Source of the DNA: Galerina marginata | Taxonomy: Eukaryota; Basidiomycota; Agaricomycetes; Agaricales; Galerinaceae | Length of the DNA stretch: 64,000 nucleotides | Assembly (NCBI GenBank): GCA_023014335.1 | Contig: JAECYW010000010.1 | Span: 62,001 to 126,000, forward strand | Direction of reading: 5' to 3' | Part shown: piece after piece, positions 17,889 to 29,000 of the stretch | Numbering within the stretch: position 1 is the stretch's first letter | Layout: every line of letters starts with the position of its first letter | Notes under the pieces: model-generated | The model's input: the letters and a program-made list of their open reading frames with translations, nothing else | Database searches by the model: none | Told to the model about the DNA's origin: nothing | Position numbers and translations under genes: made by a program

Positions 17889-19554
17889 GGACTCGTCGCC
17901 TAGTAGGTGGTGCGGTTTGTCGTCTGCCGTACCCTGGGCATGACGAATTTATGACCAGATAAATCGGCCTTTATTGTGCTCATTGTGGTTTCCAGCCTGC
18001 TCCAATATTCAGCGGCCAGCGATGTAGTGTTTCAGGAATGAAAAAAAAACATACCTGAAATGCATTTTGCTCCACCATTTCTCATTTCCCTGTGCTCTGG
18101 AAATTGAATATGACGAGCTGGAGTCTTTGAATCTGATTTTCGGCGTTTATTGAGAACATTGGCGCGACCCATCGTGGTTTCGAACATAGCTTTCAGCGCC
18201 AGCGTGTAATTCCTTGAGTGAAAAGTCAAGGTTACCCCGTCGGCACTACGGTATACCTCACGGCGCCCGCCTAGTAATCATCTTATCCATCGTCATTTAC
18301 CTACTCTGGATAGATGAATGACGGTGTGGGGTTTTATGTATTCTTTTTCCGGAATTTATTCCACCGATGCTGAACAAGTCGACGAGAGTCTAGAGTACAT
18401 TTTTCACCAGGCAGTGTGTTTGTTGGAATGGAATATCGGTCTTTGATTCGTTGGGAACATCTGCAGCTGTGGAGCCTCTGGCAACCCTCGGTACCGGTGC
18501 CAGTACATGGTTTGCCCAGCAGGGTCTCACCGTCACGAGTTTTGGTTGGCTTTACATACCACCTTGGTGACCTTCGGCGTTTTCGAACTTGAAGAACCTG
18601 CTGAAAGAAACAAAGGATTCAGAGGAAGGCAGACGGACAACGAGGTAGATTGTCGACTCGCCCAAGAACAGCTGACGCTATCGATCAAGGCTGGTTCGGA
18701 GACCGTAAACGGGCTCTACTTATGTCCAGTTGCCACCACTGGCCACCAGAGCAAAGGCTATGGGAAGAGGTCGGTCGGGGCCCTACGCGAGATAAATTAA
18801 CACAGATGGGTCGAAAAGTAGTGCTTCTTCGCCATCATTATACCAGCTAAAAACTCGATAGGTTTTTCTGCGCGGTAGTCATGCTCGTTTGAGAGCCGGG
18901 TGGAGCAGCAATCGTCACCTCACATTGATAACAATCCAGCACCGTTCCAACAGCAAACGCCCGACTCAGCTTGCCCGTATATCGTGATTAATGGCGATGA
19001 AAAGTTGGCCCTCAGGCCGCCGGGGAAAACATAGATTGGCGGGTGGGCGAAGAAGTGCCACGGCTTTTCAACTTGGACCGTTGAGGCTCACGAAATCCCT
19101 TTTAAGAATCATGCCAAGGCCCTGATTGGGGCCTAAGAGCTGAAATAAATCTCAAACCGCGCTGGAGGAATAAAGCAGACTTTATGCCAGCCATCCTAAG
19201 CCCCAGAGACCAAAAGGATGACGAAAAGAAAGGCGCTCGGACATCTGTCGCATTTGGCTGATTGTCTAAATTTAGCTTTCTATGACGCAATTGTCGATCG
19301 ACAGGTTGAAATAAGCGCGCTGCAGGCACGTTTCACGGTCTTGACGATCTTCGACAATGCCTTCAAATTGGAAGATGGGTATACTTCTTCTAATAATTCA
19401 GGATCAAACTAGAGAGCACACAGAGATAAACGAAGGCTTAACGCGGTAATTAGGGGGCTCAAATTTGAGGAAGAATTAGAATAAATGGGATCACCATGAC
19501 ACGCCAAGTGATGTACTTGGTATGCAAGTGCCCAAGAAGCGCCAGCATACTATA
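17889..19554. other. Long intergenic region, no gene recognised
   Basis: About 1.7 kb between the hydrophobin promoter and the 3' end of the capping enzyme gene. A 97-codon plus-strand frame at 18507-18800 has no recognisable domain. I see no transposon termini or tRNA. It may contain distal regulatory sequence for the hydrophobin or a decayed gene. Confidence 0.5.
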
Positions 19555-20780
19555 CTACTGCCATCCTTCGCTCGCATTACGCACTAATATCCGCGCATTA
19601 TTCACAAAAGCACGTATTAGTTCGTCGAATGCACTTCGCTCATGTTCCGACACGTTGGGATCGCCGCGTTTTATCGCGGTTGCCAGGAGGAGGTCGGGCC
19701 GTGCGATTTCGATTTCAAGTTCGTGCAGTGTTTGTGGCTGGTGGGTGATCGTTGAACCTTTGATCAGTCAAAGTCAAAGTATACAAAGACCACAACTTAC
19801 AGGAGCGTTTGGGGATGTGGTCGAGATGACTTGTGTCAAGTCGATCTTGAACTCCTCATGGGAGTAACTCAGCCGATCCTTCCGTCTCGTTAACGTCGGT
19901 GTGCCAATCGGATGCGACACTGCACAAGGAATTAACCAATAAAATCACAAAGACTCAAACGCAATGAACCTACTCGGTACCTCTAAGTTGACGCTCACCC
20001 GCCAATCCGCCTCCCGCTTGGGGCTGTAAATATTTAGGTCGCCGAGGCGCACCTTGCGCATGCACTCGAGCACGGTGCCAGTCTTATCGTCGCGCGTCAC
20101 ACGAATTTTATCACGGTCACCGCCTTCCGGCGAAGGATAGAACGAGTCAACGAGATGGAGATGATTGTAATCCAGTGGGCTTCCTATGTGTGAAGGCTGT
20201 GAGGATGCGGTTTTGAGTCCATTGAGGAGGTTGTTGTAATGCTTGTGCTGGTGCTTTATATCGAGTTAATATGGGGAAGGTGGGTGAAAGATAGGTAGGA
20301 CGCACGACTGACATATTCGACTCGAATCGTGAATCCGTACCGTTGGGTGCAAGAACTGTACATAACGGATTAACATAAATCAGCAAGAGTGCCCCATCCA
20401 AGAAATAAATGTAAAAACGCACTAGTTTCTACAAGTACAGGTAGTGCCAACCTCTGACCTGACATCCGGTCTCTCAGTACGCCAATCTTCGCCTCGACTT
20501 CCACCTTGCCATTCGCATGGTGCTCTGGGCGCGTCATAATCATATGGTGCACAAAGTCCGCGACCTCCTTTATGAATTCGTCCAGCGGTTCAACGCCAAG
20601 GATAGAGAGCGAAAGGGGTTGGAGGATGTGTTGCGGTTGTTGCTGATGTTGGTGTCCAGAGGAAGAAGATGGGCGCCCTGAGCTTGATGCATGGCCATTC
20701 GCATTATCTATGGATGGCGGTGGGGAGGCCGTCCGTCGAACACGTTTAAGAGGAGGAGGCGACGATGAGCGGGCTTGCAT
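19555..20780 (-). CDS. mRNA-capping enzyme subunit beta (RNA 5'-triphosphatase, Cet1 family)
   Basis: Metal-dependent triphosphate tunnel enzyme that removes the gamma phosphate of nascent mRNA, the first step of capping in the nucleus. After a disordered N terminus (SSSPPPLKRVRRTASPPP) come LDEFIKEVADFVHHMI and the first tunnel strand with the metal ligands, KVEVEAKIGVLRDR. Then LPVLVETILAPNGTDSRFES leads into a short exon with QHKHYNNLLNGL. The basic strands read DKIRVTRDD, RKVRLGDLNIYSPKREADWR and VNLEVP, and the last metal strand reads HELEIEIARPDLL. The C terminus is FVNNARILVRNASEGWQ. Four or more introns. The start at 20780 (MQARSSS) was preferred; an upstream in-frame ATG at 20900 exists. 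Confidence 0.9.
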
Positions 20781-21025
20781 GTCAATGTCTATGTCTGGAA
20801 GGAGACACTCTGACACAGTCGTGTCCAATGCCTTGCCATGCCGAATGCTCCGCTTAGTAAATAATTCCCATCCGTGACAGTAGGGCGGCGGAACTCTCAA
20901 CCAGTTTTCTTGCAGTTTTCTTCAGAACATAGGCTAACTTCTGTGATGTTCGACTTAATGCGAAGCACATTATGCCTCCATATACCGGTGTTTCTCATTC
21001 AAAAGTAATCAAACAACGACAGCGG

Positions 21026-21613
21026 ATGATGACATCGAATTGCGCACACTCGGAGCAGCTCAGAGGCCCGGGATGTCTTTCGAATTTCCAGATATGTGCA
21101 AAGGTAAACCCCTTCGATAACCTAATTACAGAATCTGGAGGGGTATTTTCTCTCTTGTAATAGTGCAAGCAAGTGTCGTATTGTTCGCGCGAGGTCACCA
21201 CATTGTTTCAAGCACTGTGTCTTGTCGCGTTGAACGTCTGTTCTTCACCGCATTGCCAAGAGGCCGACTGGTAAGTGGATCTTTATCTGAAGTGACCTCT
21301 CATGAGTAGAAAGGAATTTCATACTATTACATATCACTGCTGGGCCAACACAAGACCATATGCAGAGCCCACATCGGGTTTCTTCCGGACCTCACGAAAA
21401 TTGTTAAGACTTCGGCGTCAAACGAAATGCTGCTTCAGTATATCATGGTTCATCCTGCGCTCGAACTCAACTATTATTGATTTAGAACCTGCGGGTCTCT
21501 TGGATTTACTCAACCTCTTTCATGGATCCGCGACGATAGACTGGCGTCCAATGCGGGGCACACCTCAGATCAGATCTGTGGCATGGTCTCAGATAAAGGA
21601 TATGGAAGTCTAA
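21026..21613 (+). pseudogene. Decayed inverted paralogue of the neighbouring MYND-finger gene
   Basis: It can be aligned by eye to the intact minus-strand gene at 21815-22945. The first exon gives NFQICAK, followed by an intron and the short exon CKQVSYCSRE. CQEADW follows with no AG acceptor in front of it (CAT instead of CAG). Next come LPDLTKIVKTSASNEMLLQY and, in a different frame, IIDLEPAGLLDLLNLFHGSA to RGTPQIRSVAWSQIKD. The first zinc ligands are degraded, a splice acceptor is lost and a frame change lies near 21470. It ends prematurely at 21613, lacking the C-terminal half. The two copies are tail to tail. Confidence 0.7.
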
Positions 21614-21814
21614 ATCTTGACTGTTAGAGATTTCTGGTGGCCAGAAAGACGGAAGGACGAAGACTGCCAATTTCGACGACTGCTTGTGTTCAGTGCGTAT
21701 TAATCTTGATTCATGTTCACGACCAGTTCTTCAACTATCATTCTCAGACTTATAAGCGACCTTGTTGAAGATGACATAAAAAGCCTTTGTGGTCAGATAT
21801 GTCAGAATTCGCTG

Positions 21815-22945
21815 CTATGCATAACTGCCAGTTTTCGCGACCTTGATTCGGTTGAGGATTTTTTTCTTGACCATTAGCCGAATCAGTTGGTCAGGACGCG
21901 CCGCAGCCGCATCTTTGATCGCCTGTTTGTCCCTCTCCCGCATGTTCGTCCGCAAGAGCCAGTCGTTGCTCGAGTCGTGTTGAATGAGCCCATTTATCAG
22001 CCTATTAAAAACAGTAAGCACTTGATGTGAAGTAGGAAAACAACTTCCTCACGCACTCTATACAAGCAAACGTCGACATTGGCAACAATATTGAGTCGCC
22101 CTCCACTCCAGATCCAGGAGGAGCGGGAACAACAAGGTTCTTCAGCTCCCGACAAGTCTCGATGGCCGGTTGGTGCACGACGAACGCGCTGGTCGCGATC
22201 TGGGTCTTTCCATCCACAACGCGGAGGAAAGTAATAGAGACATACGGCTCTTCGCCCAGCCCAAACTCCTCCGCGTATCTCTCGATCGGGTAGTTTTGTA
22301 TGCTCAGCAGGTCGCTCTTGAAATCGAGTTCGCTTGAATTTTTGGAGACCACAAAGCAGATTTGCAGCATCCCTTGTACTACGCGCGAGTCGATTTTGGC
22401 TTTGGTGCTGAAGAGCTCGAGGAGGTCTGCTGTGGCACATGGCTCAACGTCGAGGATGATTTGGACTTTGAGAGGCTCGCTGCCAGGGCGCCAGGGCTTA
22501 TTGACGAGGTCAAACTCGTTCACGAGGAGCATCTCGAAGCAGAAGAGGAGGAAGTCGTTAGCCATCAAGGTTTGGCATACTTTCGGAAAGTCTATAAGTC
22601 CTGTGGGTGGTGCGCAGGTGATTTTGTGACGGGGCCTGGATTGTATGGAAAAATGAGATAGGTTTTACAGTGCTTTAGATGACTTGCCAATGCGCTTTCT
22701 GACACTGGAAGCGACGTTGACGCGTCAATGAAGGACAGAAAGCCACTTAACGCGTCAAACAGCTTACCTCGCGTGAACAATATGGGATCTCCTTGCACTG
22801 AATATAGAACGCGTCAAAAACATCTCCGATTTTGGATAACCGGTAGTGGCTCAAATTTTCGGTCAAGCACACATACCTTGGCGCAAACATGGAACTTGGA
22901 GGTTGTATCTTCACCTTTAGTGCAGAAGTGGCATGCCTTTGACAT
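21815..22945 (-). CDS. MYND-type zinc finger protein
   Basis: Basidiomycete-type protein of about 300 residues with an N-terminal MYND finger. The finger reads MSKACHFCTKGEDTTSKF, HVCAKCKEIPYCSRE and CQKAHWPRHKITC, giving all eight zinc ligands. It is assembled from very small exons: 30 nt (22768-22797) and 17 nt (22688-22704). The intron after the 17-nt exon (22687-22636) starts GCAAGT, so it is a GC-AG intron; with it the finger reads through perfectly. The rest has no domain I can name: FPKVCQTLMANDFLLFCFEM, DVEPCATADLLELFSTKAK, EEPYVSITFLRVVDG, then a C-terminal helix ARPDQLIRLMVKKKILNRI. It is probably a protein-protein interaction factor. Confidence 0.8.
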
Positions 22946-23901
22946 TACCCGTCGCACATCTTTTATCCGTTTAGGATTGGGAAAAAGCGACTTTTGAAAC
23001 TGGGCGAGAGCTAACCAATTCATTGGTGGAGGACAAGAGCGAATCTTGGAGTGGCTAAACGCGCGCGTTCAGAATCAAATGAAAGAGGCACTTATTACGT
23101 AAGACGCGACCCTTAATTCAACATGTGATCAGAAGGAACACAAATTATTGCCACAGCAACTCACCTTGAACCTAATTAGCAGACGAAGTCAAAGGATTTG
23201 CACCTGCAATCGTAAAAAGTCAGGAAGGGAGCAGTCTGACTTTGTGAACTACCAATTCTCAGTTGATGAACCGATTTGGCAAGTTCTAATGTCACCCTTT
23301 GACTTGAACTCAGGTTGTGGTGAATGAGGGTGAATGTCTCCTTTTTTCTCAGGTTATCGGTACTTTCATCGAAAAGTCCAAACATTGTCGGCATCAGGTG
23401 CATTCTTCATGCATACCTGTTGTTCGACGTATTTCACCATATCTGGGGATGGGTTTCGAGGTTTCCCAGATGTCTGCATCTTCGGAGGCGACCTACCTAT
23501 AAACAAAAGAAAGTCGGTCGAAATTGTCCAGCTCTTATTCGTGAAGTATAGGGGATCATTCTTTGCCAAGGTTTCGAAACGATTGAAGCAACAGCGGGTG
23601 AAAGATAACGTTCGCTTTGAGGCGGAAAAGAGTCCAGTTCTTGCAACTGGGTTTGGCTTTGTTTGTTCGTCAGTTCCACTCAGAGGAAGATTGCTGGCTT
23701 CGCTCGCGATAATTGAAGCACCCAACCTTCACGGTCGGTAAATGGCAACGATGAAGAAAAAGCTTCATCAATGGTGATCCAAAGAAATAAATTTTGTATA
23801 GAGGGTGAGCAAGGAATTGGAAGTCTATAAACGACGATTCTTCGTTGACAAACCGAAAAGCATCAACTCATAACCACCTTGAACCTCCAACCCAAACCCC
23901 T
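22946..23901. other. Region between MYND gene and VDAC, no firm gene
   Basis: About 950 bp. A 119-codon minus-strand frame (23725-23366, beginning MGASIIASEASNLPLSG) and overlapping plus-strand frames are open. They show no domain, conserved motif or convincing splice partner, so I leave them uncalled. The MYND gene promoter should lie at 22946-23100. Confidence 0.45.
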
Positions 23902-24974
23902 TCATGAGTCGAAGATGAATTGGACACCGACTTTGTGGGCGGGACCAGAGGGAGTTGAGTCATTCAGTTTCACTGTGTCCAGAGCGAGACCGAAGGAGGC
24001 CTTGACACCAGGGCGGAGCGACTGTGTGTAACCTAGAGACAAATATCGGTCAATTTCCATTTATAATTTCATTTCAAAAAATTGGGGGTCAAGGAGACGC
24101 ACCAAGAGCAATAACGCCAGAGTTGTTGATCTTGGCCTTGACAAACGCCGACGAGTCGAGATAGGTCTTTGTGCCGACCTCGAGAGCAACGCCACCATGA
24201 GTGGCCTTGGTGTCGTAGATGGCCTTAGCACCGGCCTCGACGTCACGGCTGACGCGGTGGTAGTAGCTGGCGGAGAAGGTCTTGAAGTTGTTCAGGCCGT
24301 GGACGGTGACGGCGTATTCAGGGGCGTTGTAGCCGACGGCGGCAGCGTAGCGGGTGATGACACCCTGAGTGACGTTGTACGCGGCCTCGGCACCGACGAG
24401 GAAACCGTCGCGGCCGAGAACAGCATCAGCGGTGAAAGTGGGCCCCTGCAAAGTAAATCCGTCAGCGAGGATTCAACCAGGAAAAGGAAAAAGACATGTC
24501 GGCCGGACCTTGAAGACATCAAGAGCACCGCGGGTGTGCAGACCAGACTGCTTGTACGCAGTGTTGAGGACGGCGGTCTTCTGGCCTTTGTCTGGGGTGA
24601 GCGAGGTGGCGAGGTCGAGCTTAAGGCCCTTGGCGATGAGGTTGTCGACCTCGACCTGGTTGCGGAGGACGTTGGAGGTGGTCCAGGTCTGGGTGAGGGT
24701 GAGGCCGTGGACCTTGTCGGTCCATTTGCCCTCGATGTCGCCGGAGATGGCGTCGGACTTGGAGTCGCGAGTGCCCTGGACCTTGAAGACGACATTGGAA
24801 GGCGTCTGGGTCTTGACTTCGAGCGAGGCGCCGTGGAAGTGGTAGTCCTTGCCGAGCAGGTCGTTCGACGACTTTCCGAGATCCTGGCGCGTGGGTTAGT
24901 GAGCGGGGATATGGTAGACGAGAAGACGAGGAACATACCTTCCAGGAAGGGGGCACTGGCTGAGGGAGAGACAT
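23902..24974 (-). CDS. Mitochondrial outer membrane porin (VDAC)
   Basis: Eukaryotic porin of about 290 residues, a 19-strand beta barrel passing metabolites across the mitochondrial outer membrane. The spliced start is MSLPQPVPPSWK followed by DLGKSSNDLLGKDYHF, the usual VDAC N terminus. Strands follow: SLEVKTQTPSNVVFKVQG, GDIEGKWTDKVHGLTLTQTW, KGLKLDLATSLTPDKGQK. The porin signature region is FLVGAEAAYNVTQGVITRYA. The end is YTQSLRPGVKASFGLALD and HKVGVQFIFDS. About four introns. GC-rich, strongly biased codons make antisense frames unusually open, including a 280-codon one. The assignment is secure. Confidence 0.94.
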
Positions 24975-25035
24975 GGTTTGTATGGGTTGTTTGGTGGAGA
25001 AAGTCGTGCTGTCAATCTTGTCGTCAACAAAATTA

Positions 25036-25257
25036 TTAGGGAGGAATCGTGGGAAACATGGGGGGAACCGGCATCTCGCCATGGCCATACACACGTTCAT
25101 GACGCAACACCAACGGCTCCTCTTTGTACTTTGCAAATTTAAAGTCCAAAGCCTGTTGGTCGCTATCGAGATTCAGACACTTGCTTTTCTTTTCTTTGAA
25201 GTCTGTCAATATGCCTTGTATACGGTCAGCACTCAGCATGCAGGATTTTAACAGCAT
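25036..25257 (-). CDS. Small hypothetical protein (about 73 residues)
   Basis: The C-terminal part reads like a genuine soluble charged protein: ILTDFKEKKSKCLNLDSD, QQALDFKFAKYKEEPLVLRH and GHGEMPVPPMFPTIPP. The frame stays open upstream as far as 25614, but that part has improbable composition and probably contains an intron or 5' UTR. Possible start ATGs are at 25257 and 25614. Another minus frame upstream (25732-25532, ASEFVTHPSAFLAAVSVEWH) could supply an earlier exon. No family recognised. It lies 61 bp upstream of the VDAC start, on the same strand. Confidence 0.35.
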   Translation of the reverse strand: MLLKSCMLSADRIQGILTDFKEKKSKCLNLDSDQQALDFKFAKYKEEPLVLRHERVYGHGEMPVPPMFPTIPP

Positions 25258-26015
25258 CGGTCTTCGCAGTGGCTTTCTACTTGACAACTTGTGCCATCTG
25301 CAGTTCGAGACACGAGACAAACGGCAATACAATAAGTGATTGCTTTGAATGTGTGCTTCCAAAATATTGTTATTTTTCCTTGACTTCCGGTACATATAGC
25401 ATAGGACTCCGGGAAGGTTTGCCTTCATCGAATCAACGGCATAGGCCTGATTGTGCACAAAGCACATGAATTTACGTTGGACATGCGGTTGCGAAAGCCT
25501 CCATAAACCCCAGCGATGGCGTAAAATTAATTTAATAAATGCACTCTTCATATCCTGGCGGCCACGAATGAAATCTCTCGAGGTCCCAATGCCATTCCAC
25601 TGATACAGCTGCAAGAAATGCCGAAGGGTGAGTGACGAATTCGGACGCGATCACGTTGTCAAGCCGCTGAGCGGTGAACAAAATGTTGTGTACAATTATG
25701 GACACAGCGGAAGCAAATTTATCGAATTTCACCTACACTTTTGTCTCTTACTTACACCCCACAGCCAACAACATTAGACGACATTCCACGAACAATTATG
25801 CTTGCATGGCTGCCAGAACCGAGGTACGCCTCATGTCGAACGCATGTATGATCTTCGCATGCGCGACGCGACTTTTTTTCTCACCGGGACGCGTTGTTAT
25901 GCTCTGTTGTGTCACGGTTCAAGAGATCAAGTTGCGGGCTTGTCCTCCTTTCCTCCACCCCGTCCTGTACTTCTAGTCCACCCACTTTTGCTCTGGAGCT
26001 GTTGCCGTCGCCGCC

Positions 26016-29000
26016 ATGGACACCATAGCAGCCCAGCTCCAGAATCTCACCACTGAGTCCAACGACATCTTCTCGCTCACCGACCAAGTCTTGGGTGATC
26101 ACCTGGAGTTTGTAGACGAGGTGTGTTGGTCCTGCCTTGTGCTTTGTGGAAAGGCCTGTGGGCGCTGATGGTTTGGCGTTGTAGATCGGCTTTGGAAATT
26201 GGGGCAGCGTCTGGCTATGCAGACCAAAGCCTGTGACGACCAAGAATGGTGTCGTGAAACCTCTCGGACAGAAGCTGGCTGTTAAGTTGGTTCACCGATC
26301 CAAGACACCCACCACTGCTGCTCGTGTCAGGTCTCTGTAAGCTATCCAAATTCCATGTTGTATGTCTGCAAGGAAGATATTAACGTGGAATGTACACAGA
26401 TGGAATGAAATGAAGATTGTCAGAGAGTTCAAGTCAGACCCCCATCCGTCTATCATTCCATTCTATTCCTTCATCATCACGCCCTCCTACGCTCTCATCA
26501 CGATGTGAGTTCGCATCCTCTTTCTCCTCATTCGCTCGGTCGGTGTTGTGGGTTCACGAAGCGCGTCTTCGGCGATAAATTGCCATCAGCCTCGTTTTTA
26601 CCCTAACAACCACCGAGAAATATATTGCACTCCGTGCTAATTAGAACATTCTCTCTGCCACCTTCCAGGTCATATCTTCCAACACTTGTTCCAGTGGAAG
26701 TCGAAGAATCCAAAGCGCGCGAATGGTTCCGCTTTCTGCTCTCCGGGGTCGAGTTTCTGCACAAGCGTGGCGTCGTGCACAACGATATCAAGTGCGTTCA
26801 TGTGCTTTTTTTGATTAATGGCGTGGTACTGATCTGAGCTTTGTCAGACCCGCTAATATTCTACTATCACACAAGAACATCCCCGTTCTTGTCGACTTTG
26901 GGTTCGCGGAGAAGTATGATATGGAATCTGATACCGCGTTCCACAGTAACCTGTCATACGGGACACCGGAGGTGGGCTTGCTTGTTTCTATTTGCCATTG
27001 GCTACTCATTTTTGTCGTGCTTTTTGAACTTTAGTACCTCTCACCTGAACGCGCTCGCGGGCTACCACACGATACCCGTAAATCAGACATCTGGTCTCTC
27101 GGTGTGACATTCTTCGAGATCCTCGTCGGCCGAACGCCTTTCGAGCATTCAGACGGCGAACAATTTGATTCAAGTGAAGACCTTGAAAAATACTGGGCGC
27201 GTACAGTCAGTCATATTCCCAAACTAATATTTTCTTGTTATCCGTAAGACGACAACTTTTCTGACACATTTGATGTAGTTACGCGGCAAATGGGTCGGCA
27301 CCTGGGGCTTTTCGAGGGGCATGGAGAAACTCCTTCAGCGGATGATCGCCCCGAATGCGGATCTGCGGTGCACAGCGAAGCAAGCGACTTCTGACTCGTA
27401 TTGGCAGACGTCTCGCAAGGATTCCTTGTCGTCGCATAGTGCGTTCGATTTTCCTCCATTCCCTGTTCTGTTGGTTTCTTAATATGAATCTATATAGAAC
27501 GGGCATCGAGTTACAACTCGTCCATCGTATTCGAGAAGGACGTCGAGAAGATGCTTAACATGACGCCGCCGTCGTGGAAGGCGAACGAGGACCTCCTTTC
27601 TCCGCCGGGCCTGGACAAGTCAGATATATTCAACGATAACCCTGGAGCGGGCAAACGTCCCTCTCTTACGAAGTCCAAGTCGCAGCCCAAGGTTGCGTCG
27701 AAACGTGAGTCAAAATTTAAGATCAAGGATTCGCTGAATTTCATTAAATTTTTTCGTTTTTCCTTCTGCCCTTTCTAGTTGTACAACCGAGGAAACGTGT
27801 CCCTGCACAACCTGTTATCGACCTCTCGCCCATCAAAGCCTCGCCGAATTCGTCCCCTATTACGAGTGCAACAGCTAAAGAGAACATTCTGACTTTCAAC
27901 CGGCTGGCGAACGTGGCGAACAACGATAAGAAGAAGAACCATGCTAACAATTTTAAGAAGGAGCCGGGCAACGCCAGCGTCAATGCCCTACACTCGAGTA
28001 CCAACACTAACCATGCACGAAGACCATTCGGCGCTCTTGCTGGACGTGATGCGAATATTCCGAGGCCGGTGTCGATGTTATCAAAGAAACCATCGGGGAA
28101 CACACATGGGTTGAAGGCTGTGAAAGTACTTGGAGAGCTGAAGCACGATGACAATGGTACTGCGCGTGCGAATACGAGCATGGACGACAGTATGAACGAG
28201 ATGAGTCGCGAGTCGACGAATGTTAAAGACCGAGTCAAAGAGTGGGAGAGGGAGCGTGAACGGTTGCGGGAGATGGAGAGGCTGGAGGAGATGGAAAAGG
28301 AGCGGGATGAGATCTATAAGAGAGAGAAAAGGGAGAGGAGGGAGCGAGAGAGGAGGGAGCGGGCGGAGGGGAGGGAGAGGGAGAAAGAAGACAAGGAGAA
28401 TCTAAACCGCAGGAACCTAAGCTCCCAGAAGAACTCGCAGGACGCAGAGGAACAGCAAGAACAGCTACGCGAGCTGGAGGAGAACATGAAGGAAAGGAGG
28501 AACGCGTCGATTCTGCAGATAAAGATCCCGCCTCCCAGGACCAGCGCCTTCGCCAAAGTCAGCAATAGCCATGGCCACGGTACCGGTAACGCTCGCCACA
28601 GCACCACCAACAAAGTTAGCAAGGACTTGGATTGGGATAAGGAGAACATTGGCTCATCGGCGGTGTCGCCTGTGCTGCCTATGTTCAAGCCCATGTCGCC
28701 GTTGTCTTCGCAAGGTCTGCCATTTCTATTTCGAAGAATTTTTTTTCTGACATGACTCTGGGACAGTGCTTAACATCGGTATTGACTCCCCTCCTTCGAC
28801 GTTCGCGCGTGCGTCCAAGGAGACGAAGCAGAGTATATTCAAGCACAGTATGAAAGCCTCAATTGGTACGTACTGCATTCCCCCTACTCAACTTCTCCCG
28901 CCTCTGGATTTACCTATTATTCCACTTCCATTCAATTTCAATGAAACCTGACAAATGATGGGATGCACTTTTCTAGACAAAACAATGCACTTCTACAAGT

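Noticed and set aside
22681..22710. Frameshift in the MYND finger
   Set aside because: The apparent one-base shift disappears when a GC-AG intron with the consensus donor GCAAGT is used.
23324..23741. Overlapping plus-strand frames of 75-135 codons
   Set aside because: Three mutually overlapping frames with no domain or splice support; likely chance openness.
24197..25039. 280-codon plus-strand open frame opposite VDAC
   Set aside because: It is antisense to well-supported porin exons and crosses their introns. Gly/Val/Asp-rich composition mirrors the GC-biased codons of the sense strand.
27744..28694. Long minus-strand frames opposite the kinase tail
   Set aside because: Leu/Ser/Phe-rich products are the complement of the Arg/Glu repeat coding sequence; no domain.
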